DNA of 64,000 nt from assembly GCA_019925095.2 (NCBI GenBank), contig CM034403.1:7073690-7137689 (forward strand), given 5' to 3'. Positions 1-13,100 of the stretch are shown here, piece by piece (the stretch's first letter is position 1; each line of letters opens with the position of its first letter). The position numbers and the translations under genes were made by a program. The notes beneath the pieces are model-generated. The model saw only the letters and a list, made by a program, of their open reading frames with translations, searched no databases and was not told the origin of the DNA. The stretch comes from Dendrolimus kikuchii (Eukaryota; Arthropoda; Insecta; Lepidoptera; Lasiocampidae).

Positions 1-205
1 ATGTGGTGCCAGTCTTTAGGAATGGATAGAGAGGATAGGATAGGAGAATAAGACCGGAAGAATGGTATTTGAAATAAGAGGAAGGGAAAGTGGGCCAGTG
101 GAACTAGCTCATCCCACGAAACACGATTAACTCAAGGTTTCGCGCCGATATGCGATATTCTGTGAGTACGTGGTATCATACTGATCGAGCTATATATGGA
201 AAAAG
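1..205. repeat. dispersed repeat, copy 1 (unclassified)
   Basis: The first 200 bases share scattered blocks with about 5890-6090: an aag-tgggcca-tcggaac-like run, an actcatc-cga-acacgatta run, and a shared block around attctgtgagtacgtggtatca. No coding potential is visible. I cannot assign it to a class. A short purine-rich match also occurs near 41820-41880. Confidence 0.4.
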
Positions 206-244
206 ACTATATGTAACAAATTCAGTGCCCAATCAGGCATAAAT

Positions 245-445
245 GGGAGAGTAAAATATTTAAATTATATTTAACTAGAAATCGCAGCAGACATTGGCCT
301 GCCCTGAAAAAATAAAAATCTAGAACTCGATCCCAGCGCCACCTACCGATTCCAATCGTGAATCTAAATCTAAACCATCCGCCAGCCAAAATCAGTGAAG
401 TTGTTCTAAAGTTAGGGGCGTACATACATTTCAATGAATCGTTTT
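245..445. repeat. dispersed repeat related to 38575-38885
   Basis: The segment begins near gcagacattggcctgccctg, continues with cgatcccagcgccacctacc and ends near gcgtacatacatttc. The same blocks occur in the same order at about 38575-38885. It is non-coding and may be a MITE or a Helitron-like piece; no terminal structure decides between them. From here to the first exon at 1107 I recognise nothing except the LIN54 splice acceptor. Confidence 0.5.
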
Positions 446-1106
446 TATTTATATTGATACCTAGATGTATTAAATGGTGGGAAAATATTAACTGAATGTG
501 TTTTTTGACAAATGAGTTTCTGCAATACTTCTTAAATCTTTTTCCACGAAGAACCTATCAATAGGCCTTCTGCCTATTTGTCAGTTACAGGCAATAAAAA
601 AGACATGAAATATATTTTTTTATATTTGAAATACAACGGGCACCTAATGGTTCACTTAATGTATGTATATAGGCTAGTGTTCATCTATGCATATCAATGT
701 GTTTCACATACTGCATTGTTTAACATTTACCTTGCACCTTACTTAATTATTGCCAGCCTTTAAGGCTATCATATCAAGTGTGATTTAATCTTAAAAAAAG
801 TGAAGTTCTTGATGGGTAGCAAATCGTCTATACACTGTTTTTCCTTACAAGATCATTTTATTACATTACAAACCAACAATTTTTTTTGCGATGACACTGT
901 TTAATAATGTTTAAATGTCTTCGACAACTTAAGCTGCATCTAAAGTTAGAAAATGGTTTTATACTTTCTACTATATAATCATCTAAAGACACAATTTGAC
1001 TAAAATTTTATTCAAAAAGTTATCTTGTAAGAAATAACATACATGGTCTAATCCACTCCTTAACACCCTATTTATTATTCTCAATATGAAAAAAATATTT
1101 TTCCAG

Positions 1107-4100
1107 GCGCAGTTAATAGCGACAAAAGTGGCACAGACGAATAAACTAACCAAACCAATATTGACGAAAGTCGCAGTTCAAGGTATTGTAATCTGTACTA
1201 TACTGAATCTTCACAAAATTTAAACTTAACAAGATAACATTGTCTAAAAATGGGGAGGCAGAAGTCTAATAGTTAAACTGTTATGGATACATTATGAATG
1301 AATGAATGAAAACGCTTTATTGTTCACCAAAAATTAAAACTACGTTCTTAAAAACTAGGTACAATAAATGTTGAATAAAGGTGGCCTTATCGCTTAAAGT
1401 GATCTCTTCAAGCCAACCCCCAAAACTAAGAAAATATTAAATATGACAGTGGTAGTGAAGACATAATGAATAATACGAAACATTCAACACAAATAAATAA
1501 ATAGTAAACTTTATGTACTATAAAAACAAAACATTTATATTTAAAATAAGCATCACTATTATAACGGGTGGTTAAATTGTAAGGGCCGATGTTGAATGAC
1601 GGCCTCTGTGGTTGAGCGGGATAAGCCTTTGACGGCGTACCTCACTGCAACGCAGAGGTTCCGGGTTCGATTCCTGGTATAGTAAATTTCGGAAACGTAT
1701 TTTCTCCGTTATTTACTACTGTCTGGGTGTCTGGAATCGGCCCCAGAGTAGTCCGTTGTATTATTACCTATAACACAAGCGTAACTTGCTTAATTTGGGG
1801 ATATACAATGTGTGTGTTTGTCTGCCGATTTTTTTTTTTTTTTTTTTTTTTATAATGTGAACCACACCTAAACGCCAAGTTTTTTTCCGAATTTTATTTG
1901 ACATTTCTCTATTTTAGACTTACTCAATTTGAACCATGGAGAGATACACAATCCAACAACGTGTTAAAGTTATCCAGACTTATTATGAAAATGGGCGTTC
2001 AAATCAAAATGCATATCGTGCACTTCGTGATTTTTTTGGTCAATTTGATCGTCCAAATGTGCGTACAATCGCAAAAATCGTGGAAAAATTCGAGCAAACC
2101 GGGTCTGTAGAAGATGTGAGAACACCAGTGCATGCTCGTACAGCTCGTACTGCAGAAAATATTGCTGCTGTTCGCGATAGTGTGGCTGAAGAGCCGTCCA
2201 CCTCAACTCGTCGTCGTGCCCAACAATTGCACCTCTCACGCTCGTCGTTGATGAACATTATGCATAAAGACTTGCATTTACACGCTTACAAGGTGCAATT
2301 GGCTCAAGAACTAAAGCCTCTTGACCATTCCAAACGTCGTGAATGGGCAGAATGGTGGCAAGAAATGGCAACAGTGGATGATCAATTTTCGAAGAAAATC
2401 ATCTTCAGTGATGAGGCACATTTTCACCTCAGTGGATTCGTCAATAAACAGAATTGCCGCATTTGGGTGAATGAGAATCCAAGAGTGATTGTCGAAAAAC
2501 CAATGCACCCACAAAGAGTGACTGTTTGGTGCGGTTTATGGGCTGGCGGCATCATCGGGCCGTATTTTTTCCAAACTGAGGCCGGTCAGGCAGTTACTGT
2601 GAATGGTGTTCGCTATCGTGAGATGATAACGAACTTTTTATGGCCCGAATTGGAAGATATGGATGTAAACGATATGTGGTTTCAGCAGGACGGTGCCACT
2701 TGCCACACAGCTAACTAAACAATGGCTCTTTTGCGCAACAAATTCAATGGCCGTGTTATCTCACGTAATGGCGATGTCAATTGGCCGCCAAGATCATGTG
2801 ATTTGACACCGTTGGACTTTTTTCTTTGGGGTTATTTAAAAGAAAAGGTGTACGTCGATAAGCCAGCAACAATTCAAGAGCTAAAGGATGAGATAATTCG
2901 GCACATTAACGGCATAGAACCTCCATTATGCCTCAGGGTCATCGAAAATTTGGACCATCGGATGGAGGTGTGCCGCCGTGGTCGCGGCGCCCATTTGGCC
3001 GATATTTTATTCCATACATAATTGAGTAACACCAATATATCATAATAAAATAAAATTACAATAATTTCCTAAATAGTTTGTATTTTATTCAAAATCAACA
3101 TCGGCCCTTGAAATTTAACCACCCGTTAGTTGATTATTATATTAATGTCTTGTTAAATTGTATAGTACATAGTTATGTTGTACAGAACAATTGCTTTTTT
3201 CAGCTTGTAGCTATGTATTTAATTGTGTATATATATCCGCAGCATATTATCCGTGCAAGAATGGAAAAAGAATACAATTTCTTGCAGCCGGGCGGCCTGT
3301 TGTAAGAGGCGACAAAACAAGCCACAACCAGGTGGTAGGTAGTGGTCTAGAGTATGCTGCCATAACAACCTTCATGTGTGTACCGGCATTAGTGACTAGG
3401 TTCCACTCTCCCTTAAGAGAGCAGCAGCACATTTGCAGTGTCTTTGGTGTTGCAAATGTCCATACGCGCTGATAACCGCTTTCCTTCAAGTGGGTCGTCT
3501 TCCTGTCTGCTGAACTCATGCAATAAAAAAAACAACCACATTAAAAGTCATAATAATATTTTGTTTGATAGGTCAAGCCAACATGGATCCGTCAAACCAG
3601 CCCGCGGTGCTCACGAAGCTGGTGCCCGTCACCACGACGACCGGCGCCCCGCAGGCGCGGTATGTGATGCACCCCAAGACTGTGCCCATATCATTGGCTG
3701 GGAATAAGGTAACAAACACCGAAATTAATTTCATTTATATAACGCTAATGTTTATGATACCAATATTTCATTTCAATATCTTTGTTCAAGACAAAGAAAA
3801 TCTGCCTTGTAAGCATTCACCACATAGGTAGTATTTCTGCCTTATATGTATTGTTACAATTAGCTTATATTGACAATAAAGTTGATTTAACCTATACAGT
3901 AAGGTTATCTATGTGTGACTTTCGCCTATTTTACTTGGTTCCTGAAATGAGAGGGCCTAGCCCTAAAGTAGAATATTATTATTAATATGAATTAACAAAA
4001 AAAAAAAAAAAATTATAGGAATTAATTGCAAACTAAAACTAACTGAAAAATTGTTGAGCTTTACTCTGAATCTTTATCTAGTAAAACTAAGTTAGTCTTT

Positions 4101-7100
4101 CCCCTGTGCTTAGTGTGACCTGATTTTCATTAAAAAAATATGAGAATGTCTTAAAGAGAATTAATGATAGATAAACATAATTTATTTAATTTAAAAATTT
4201 TCAATGCAAAAGTGGATGGATGCAGAAGTCGTGGAAGGCCACGACACACCTTCTATGATCAAATTGATCGTGTACGAGCAGAAGGTGATGTCAGAAGCCT
4301 TAAGAATAGACGAGCTTGCATGACAAGAGTTATGAATGTCAAAGAGGCAAGTGAGGTGTGTAAGAATAAGCCTAAATGGCACTCTGTTGTTCGTGCCTAC
4401 CCCGCAAGGGAACTGGCGTGAAGTTATGTATGTATGTAAAAATTTTCCATAGACAGTATTGAATTTTACTCAACAATACCTGTGATAGATGTACTTTGCG
4501 CCAAATTTACCTGTCTCTCCCTCCTCTCTTCATTACTGAGGATTGTGACTTGGATGGCAGAGAACAATTGATCTCTTCTACCGAGATCGGTTCTGAGTAC
4601 TATGGACGATCAAATTTATACATATGTTCAGCTGGTCAGCAATCTGGTCAATCCAGATAATCCTATATAAATATCTACAGTTAATCCTCTCTAAATTAAC
4701 TAGAGAAATCTGACCAGTAAATGATTTAGTATAATAAACCTTTAAATACTCAAATGTTGCCCATTACGGTTAGCTAATCATCGCTCCCAACAGTCTACTA
4801 AAGTCAGTTGAAAGGTTATAAAATAATAGACTAACTAGTTATAAGTAATAATATTAGTATATAAAAATTTACATAAAGTATATACAAATTTAGAATATAT
4901 GCTTAATTGTTCCTTCGTCTAGACTACATTCACACAATGCGTGATCTCATATTACCTTATTGAAATTTATATTCCATTTTACAGGTTATTCTTACATCTC
5001 CAACCAAACAGAGCAACTTGAAGTTTACAAAGAAACAACAGTTGGTAACAGTGAAATCGCCTACGCCCAAATTACTACCCGCCCCTGCACAGGTGACAAC
5101 CACGAAAAAAGTGGTTATATCTACTAACCCTAATCAGAATGTGATATTAAAAACGACTGCTCCAACAAAACCTGTGGTTAGTATTTTATTACCATTTATG
5201 TTATTACCTGGCATAGCGGGGTTTCAATCAAAGACCGACCAGTAGATCAAATACTTTATTTGTGAATATTGTTCTTAAAAGACAGCCAGAGATATAACAA
5301 GTCTGCATCATTAACAACTTAGTGTAATGAGATCACTGTCTCAAATTAATTTAACATAAAAAGATTTTATATTCTCTTCTACTGCATGAACTGCATCCCA
5401 GCCTCAGATATATAATGTTGGTTAGGTAACAATATTTCACAAGTCAAAAATTGGACATTAAATTTATAATGTCCAATTTGATGACTTGTGCGATATTGTT
5501 ACCTAAGCGACGATTATAGTTTCTGGTTGATAGCAAACAACTGCACTGTTTTGGTAGCTTGAAAAGCCATAAATATAATAAAATTAGATTTTCCACATAA
5601 AAACAATCAATATTCTACAACTATGGTTAATTTTTTTAGACAAATTCATATACTTTTGTGTAAAATGTCTATTCACAAATGTCCTCTAAATTCACATGTT
5701 TTAAGATAAGTTACATTTTACTATAGAAGTAACATTTAATTACTTGACTGTATTTTTACATGTGTCTGTTTTTAGATAAGCAAAGAAAGCAGTTTATTAG
5801 TGACGCAAAATCAAAGGACGCAGTTACATCAAATCAGTGTTCCAGGCAAAGGAGTGAGTATCAAGTGAAAATATCTGACAAATATAGACTACACATTTCG
5901 CCGGAGAGACACCCTGCCCCTTAGTGGAAAGAGATTGATGTTTATATGGAATAAGGGGATGCGATAGAGAAGGTTGGCAAGGGGTAGGGGGAAGTGGGCC
6001 ATCGGAACCCTAACTCATCGCATGAAATACGATTAGCTGAAGGCTAACCATTTCACACAGATATTCTGTGAGAGTGTGGTATCACACTGATTGTACTGGC
6101 TCTAAGAGATGCAATCAAGATAGTCATTTCAGCAAGGCTTTTTCTGTCTCACGGTTGCCGCGTTCTACGTCATAACATCTGTAGAAGGAGGCCTACACTG
6201 CAAAGCATTTTGCCCAACCAAAAGGTCCCGCTCTGTTCCGGCCATCAGGGCGTGTCTCTGGGGTAAATATTTCATATACCTCACACAGGATTCTCTACCC
6301 CAGTGGACCGACGACCTGCGGAAGATCACCCGCAAAGGTTGGATGAGGAAAGAGTAGGGCCGGACTATATAGCGGAGATTAGGCCAGGCCTATGTCCAGT
6401 AATGGATTCTCTTTAGTCGAAAAAGAACTCCAAGCCTATCGCATAGCACACCAGTGGCATATCGAGTAACCGATCAAGTGGCTACCGCAACATTGTCTGG
6501 TCTATAATATTATAAAAATTTAAACATGTTGTGTCTGCACATTGAAGCTATTTAAAAAACCCAACTAGAATAGACTATATAAACAATGGAGAACACTGCA
6601 ATTTTTTTTAGATTTTCTTGTCTGTTAATCTGTATGTCAATTTGTCTTTTTGTTCGGGTTTCACGTGAACACTACTAGGCCGATTTCGATGCGGTTTTCG
6701 CTGATCGACAGTAAATTCTTAGACTTAAAATCCGCGCTACTTTTAACTTTTGGAATCTCGCGAGAATTTCCCGGGAGCGGTTTGTAGTTGTTCGGGGGCA
6801 TAAAAATTAGCTTACTCCAACACAGTTTTCACTAAAACGATAGCTTACATTAAAAAAAAAAATCTGTGTTACTCTGTATCCCGGGTAGCCCGCGGGAATT
6901 TCAAGTCAAGCGTGGATGAAGTCTCGGGCATATCCTAGTTTGTTGCGTCATTGTCTTTGGGTCGTACATATGACGATATCACGTGTTATTCGCCTTACCA
7001 CAAATGTGTTCCGGCATTAGTGACCAGGTTCCAGTCTCCCTTAAGAGAGCAGCAGCGCATTTGTAGCAATTTTGGTGTTGCAAATTTCGATAGGCGATGG

Positions 7101-10100
7101 TAACCGCTTCCCATCAAGTGGGCCGTCTGCCTGTCTAAAAAATCCGTTCACACTGCCCGTCGCCGAATGCCTTATCAATACTCATAGAGGCAGCGATTTT
7201 ACTTGATAATATTTATTTTTATATTTTAGCCAGAAATAATATCTTGTTTTTGTCGCTCGCTCATAGCGAAGAGATCGTGGCCGGACCGTTAGTTTCTCTG
7301 ACTGTTATATTGAGTTGTTTCTTTAGATCCAGTACATCCGGTTGGTGACGAACAATCCGCCGGCGAAACCGCGGTCAGCGCCTCAGGCCAACACGTTCAT
7401 GCTCGCCGATGCCAAGGGTCAGTATATTACCTTTATCTATACAATACACAACTAGCTTGGGTAGGGTATTAGGGGTAGGTGTCAAGGCCAAGCGCCGTGG
7501 GCGGCGCAGTCTGCCGCACATCGTCCGTCGACGCATACATTAATCACATACATGTAATATCTTCAAATAGAGCTCACAAAATCATACTGTCGCGTGCCGA
7601 TACTATTCCTTTGCAGGTGTCTTATTTCCCCTTTGAATTTGTGTGATCTATTGTTCGAGCTAATCTCTTTGTAGTGGATGCACTTTCACTACAAAGAGAT
7701 TGATGAATGATTTCATTTCATTTCTATTAGAAACTTTCGTAATAAATAAAACTTGTATTTTAATCTAATTCTCATTCATAAACAAAAGTAGGTCAAGTTC
7801 AAGGTCAATTTTTTGGCATTTGGCTTTTGACGTTTGACAAGTGCTGCCTTATGAAAAACATAGCAACAACATTCTTTTGATCTACGCTATGTTTACAATT
7901 TATGTATGATCATAATTTATAATCATAAAATAAATTATATATATAAATCTATTTCAATTTTCTTATTTAATTCATTAAATTTCATTTATCAATTACATAA
8001 TTATCTACTTTTGTTATTCTTATTCAATACTTATATGCCTATGATAGCCAGGACGTAAGGATACGGCTAACCAATGAGAGATGTGTATAAAACTCGCTCT
8101 CATTGGTGGGAATTTAAAAATGTATAAAAGACACGGGTTTTTGAATTCAGTTCAGACGAGACCATTTTTGTACGACTGAAAGATACTTAATAAAACTACG
8201 TTTTAACGGTTTTAAGCGCGGTAATTTATTATGTATACAAGTCGCGAAAACTTAAGAAAATATTATGAAAGATACTTACTAAACTGAAAATAAAAATCAG
8301 TTTAAGATTGAAGGTATGTTTATTCATGAGCCTTATATAACAACTATAACATAGCACACTCTTCATCTTTGTTCACGTCACCGTAAGACGTCATAAAACT
8401 TTCTTTCCTCTGTTGGTATTTTGTGCGAATTCTTTGAAGCCATTAAGCCGACCATTTAACGATTTCAAGAACCAGCGGGCGGCATGTTGCTAGAAGGCCA
8501 TGTATAATTTACAAACCGATGAGTGTTTGTTAATCGAGAAATGAGTCAGTCGTATTCTGACTGCGAACGAGGCGTTACCTAGTACACTTTCGGAGCGAGT
8601 ATCTTATAACGATGAACTTTGCGCGATTTATGTGATAATAATTTCTGCTCTACGATCTGGTTTTGTTGTATTCGGCTATACTTGTAAGAACTGTGAATTA
8701 TATGTGTGTACTTCTAATAAACTTTGTGATAATTCCAATGGCATTTTAGAATTTACATCCTACAAATTAGTAACAATATTATAATCATCAAGAAACAAAC
8801 CTACAGACTAAAAATTTGCATGCCAACTATTTTTATACTTTATGAGCACGCTAAGAAAGGATTTTTGAAAATTCAACCCCTAAGGGGTTGTGAGGTTGTA
8901 TGAGAATGCGTCATTTTTAAAGTAAGAAGCACCACGATATTTTACATGCCTGCTTCTGGTCAGAAATAAATGTACACATGTATCGGCGTCTTTTGGAAAT
9001 TCTACACCTAAGAGGGTAAAAAGAAGCTACCTTTTACCCACTTTTTTGATTGCTCAAACTATGACTATTTTTAAATAATAATTAATAAAATTACGCGAAC
9101 AAAGCCGCGGACATCAACTACATTTACTATAATTAACTTCGATTGCTAAGTAAGAAAGAGAGTTGGTCTGAAAGAAAGTGTCGGGGTGAAGGTAGGTAAG
9201 GAACGGAACGCTCCGGTGGTTCGGGCATGTGGAAAGAATGCATGATGAATGAATGACTAAACAGATATACAATGCAAAAGTGGATGGATGCAGGAGTCGT
9301 GGAAGGCCACGAAACACCTTCCATGATCAAATTGATCGTGTACTAGCGGAGGGTGAGGTCATGAGCCTTAAGAACAGACGAGCGTGCATGACAAGAGTTA
9401 TGAATGTCAAAGAAGCAAGTGAGGTGTGTAAGAATGGGCCTAAATGGCGCTCTGTTGTTCGTGCCTACCCCGCAAGGGAACTGGCGTGAAGTTATGTATG
9501 TAACTTAGATTGCGTAAATTAAAAAAGTAATTTTGGGTACCGACCATACCGACTCTGCATCCCTGCTGCATCGGTAACTCAGACAGCGACTCTAATGATA
9601 TCTGATAATGATGATTAATCAAAAACACAATTTATAGGTAATCTCATTCCAATGACAGCAGAAAAAATGGGAAACAATCAATCACCACTATTAGTTATCA
9701 CGGGGAACATGGCTGGTCCAAATAAAGGTAATATTCCATTTACTTGTAGCATCGAGAGGTTGAGGTTAAATGATACTTCAGATGGCAGAGAGTAGTATTC
9801 ACTGTCGAGTGTTGATAAGAACTGAAGTGAATTTATTATTGGAAACGGTAACCTTATGGTCCAAAATACGAATGAGAGTTCCGTTAGCTTTCTCCTCCTT
9901 TCCCGTGTCGAATATTCCCTGTCCCATATCCCATATCTGTTTTGTCGTAAGAGGCGACAAAACAACCCACAGCCAGGTGGTAGGTAGTGGTCTATAGTAT
10001 CTCGCCATAACAGCCTTGAGTTGTATTCCGGTGTTAGTGACCAGGTTCCAGTCCCCCTTTAGGGAGCGGCAGCACATTGGTAACACTTGGTGTTAGAAAT

Positions 10101-13100
10101 GTCCATAGGCAATGTTAACCACTTTCCATCAGGTGGGCCTTCTGCATGTCTGCTGAACTCGTGCAATAATAAAAAAGAAAATTTAAAAAATCCCATTCCT
10201 CCTGTCTGATCCCTCTATCTCATCCCCCCTATCCCTTCTTAAAGGCTGGCAACGCGTTAGCTTCGCTCCTGGCTGTCGCAAAAGTATATATGCGACGTGA
10301 ACTATTTTCGATAAGCCAGACCGTCTGCCTATCTGCTAGCTATGAAATAAAAAAACCGTGTTTAGTCATGAGCAAGTAAAAAGAATACTAAGAAATGACA
10401 ATCGTCCAGTGAAAAATGCAACTCATAACACACTGCATCACAATTAGCGCCAGTCGTCTATTCTTGTTTTTATAGAAAATCTCAAAACTTTCAATCAACC
10501 TCTTACTATTTAAAACTAGGATGTGCCCGCGACTTCGTCCACGCTTGACTTGAAATTCCCGAGACACAAGTACCGCAAAATTTAATAAAGAATGTAAGCT
10601 ATCGTTTCAGTGAAAACTGTTGGAATAAGCTAATTTTTATGCAACCGAACAACTATAAACCGTTCCCGGGAATTTTCCCGCGAGATTCCCGATATAAAAA
10701 ATATCACACATTTTATTACATACATATTGTTATCGATTAGTGTAGTGTAGTAAAATTAGCGCAGATTTTAATTCTAAAAATTAGCTGTCGATCAGCGAAA
10801 ACCGCATCGATATTGGCCTAGTAGTTTTTACGTAAATCCTAAACAAACAGACAAGAATAAAAAAAAAAATTTGCACCGTATTCTCCGTCGTTTATATAAG
10901 TCTGTTCCAGTTGTTTTTTTTAATAGTTTCAATGTACAGATACGATATGATTAGAATATTATAATATGGTAGATTTGTATTATGCAATCATTCTTACATT
11001 GCTTCTGTTTTTACTATTATAGATAGAGATCCCAGTCACCCCAGATTTACGTGATTTTAGGAAAGATGAAATTTTTAGGATCGGTAGTTTAATATAAACT
11101 TAGAAAGGAATGGATACTCGCTAAGCTGAAAGCGGGCCGTTTTTCAGGTAGTAGCTATCAAAGGTGGAAAATAACCATAGGAAGATCTTTGGCCCGTCAG
11201 AATTGTCTGGTTCATTGGAAAATATTTTAAAATATACTTGATAATATATATAAAATTCAGCCTTCCTAAAATGACGTAAGTTCCCATTTTTTTAAAGTGT
11301 CTGTCAAAAGTTATGACCCACAGGAAGTGTCGGGCAACTGTATATCTTCGTTTATAACAATATCATATATGACATATGTAAAAACTAGCCTTGCTACTTT
11401 GACGTAAATTAGCATGGTTATCTTCCACCTTTGATACCTGATACCTGAAAAACAGCCCCGCTTTCAGCTTAGGGAGTATCCATTCCTTTCTAAGTTTATG
11501 TTAAACTATCGATACTGAAAGTTTCATCTGTCCTAAAATCACGTAAGTCTAGGGTGACTGGGATCTCAATCTATTAGAGTAGAATGGGCTTTGATGACGT
11601 TAACACAGCTCGTAGCCTTGGTTAATTTTATCGACGATACCAATTACCTTTTTAGTCTCATGAGTTTTTTTAAATATATTTTTTGGAATAAAAGAAAAAT
11701 AATCCAAATTTAGAACTCCTAAACTTCCTTGAAAATAACTTCAATTTTAAATATTTTCTTTATTTGAAACTTTGAAATCAGTTTAAAAATATAGAACATA
11801 ATTTAACAAAGTCATATTAAGCTTGTCACTATTGTTGGAAGGAAAATTAATTTCATATTCGTAATTATTTATTTTCATAGGTTCGTCGAAATCGCCGAAG
11901 AAGTTGGTGAGGCTAGCGCCTGTTGGAAGTAAAACTTCACAAAATACTGTAAGTTTATTCAAACACTATTTATTAAATTTAAGATCTGAAAAAGGTTTAA
12001 ACAAATAACTCTGAAATTATGATGAAGAGAAAGCTAAATTAACAAGACATACATGTAAAACATAAAGACATGAGTATTTCATAAAAAATGTAAGGCATGT
12101 ATTTAGACAAAAATGTACATAACACTCACGTCAATGATGCTCGTAACTCAGCATTATCTGTGTCAAGAACTAATACATCACTGATTTTCAGTTCTAGCTT
12201 CCATCAGATAAGTGACCCAAACATATTTTTTTTTTGACATTCATGAAGTAAATTTAAATACTGTTACGTATTTTGCGAGATTTTAAATAAAACATCAAAT
12301 GAATGTACAGTGGCGGAATGAATAGGTTCGCCATTTTTCAAATTGATTCATTTAACGTTCCGCGAGCACGTGTTACGTTTTCAAAACGAGTCACAGAACT
12401 GACTGTTCCATAGAAAATTATGTTTAACTGTTTGATAATAAAGTTTAAAATTACTTGATCAAAGTTATTTGATTTTCTATCTTTTCTAAGAAGATTGATT
12501 AGAGAAGTAAAACCTTCTTTTAAGTTACTTATTATAACAAGGTATATACATATATTATAACTTGGTTTTAATATTTATCATAAACATAGTGATTATATTC
12601 TGTTGTACTATATTGTCAACATTGCAATTTTCTTTTTTCACCTTTCTATCTATATTCTTTCTATACATACAGATAAATAAAATTAAGTGTCTGTTTGTAA
12701 TGTTAGAATAACAGCTTCTTACTTAATGCATATGAAAGTATAGGGCACCTATACCAAATAATCAATTTTTAATTTTTTTTCTTTCTGACTGGATGTTCCG
12801 GCCAATATCTGAAACGGCTGGACCGATTTTGACAGGACTTTCACTGGCAGATAGCCGACGTTATAAGGAGTAACTTGGGCTACTTTTTATTAGGATTCCA
12901 AGATAAAAATCCACGCAGAGGAAGTCATCACATTTATCAAAATATTGACAGTACTGTTTCTGGTACTCATGCAAGCAAAAGTCGACTTTATGGCGACGAA
13001 CATTTTCATTCCGCTACTGTACACAAAGTTTATTAGAAGTACACACCTAATTAACAGAGTTCTTAGAAACACAACCAAATTCAACGAGTCCAAACTGTAA

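Larger units (their letters stand above)
1564..3126 (+). mobile_element. Tc1/mariner element, rosa-like DD41D family
   Basis: Terminal inverted repeats of 32 bp lie at 1564-1595 and 3095-3126; they begin acgggtggttaaatt and differ at only two central bases. The TA target duplication is present at 1562-1563 and 3127-3128. The transposase reading frame lies inside. A SINE is inserted between the left terminal repeat and the transposase. The element sits in the first visible LIN54 intron, in the same orientation as the gene. Confidence 0.92.

Noticed and set aside
1610..1680. tRNA gene with ggttcgattcc
   Set aside because: This is the head of the SINE nested in the mariner element.
9678..10086. 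Minus-strand frames over 9678-10086
   Set aside because: They are antisense readings of LIN54 exon 9638-9727 and of a family-A retroposon.
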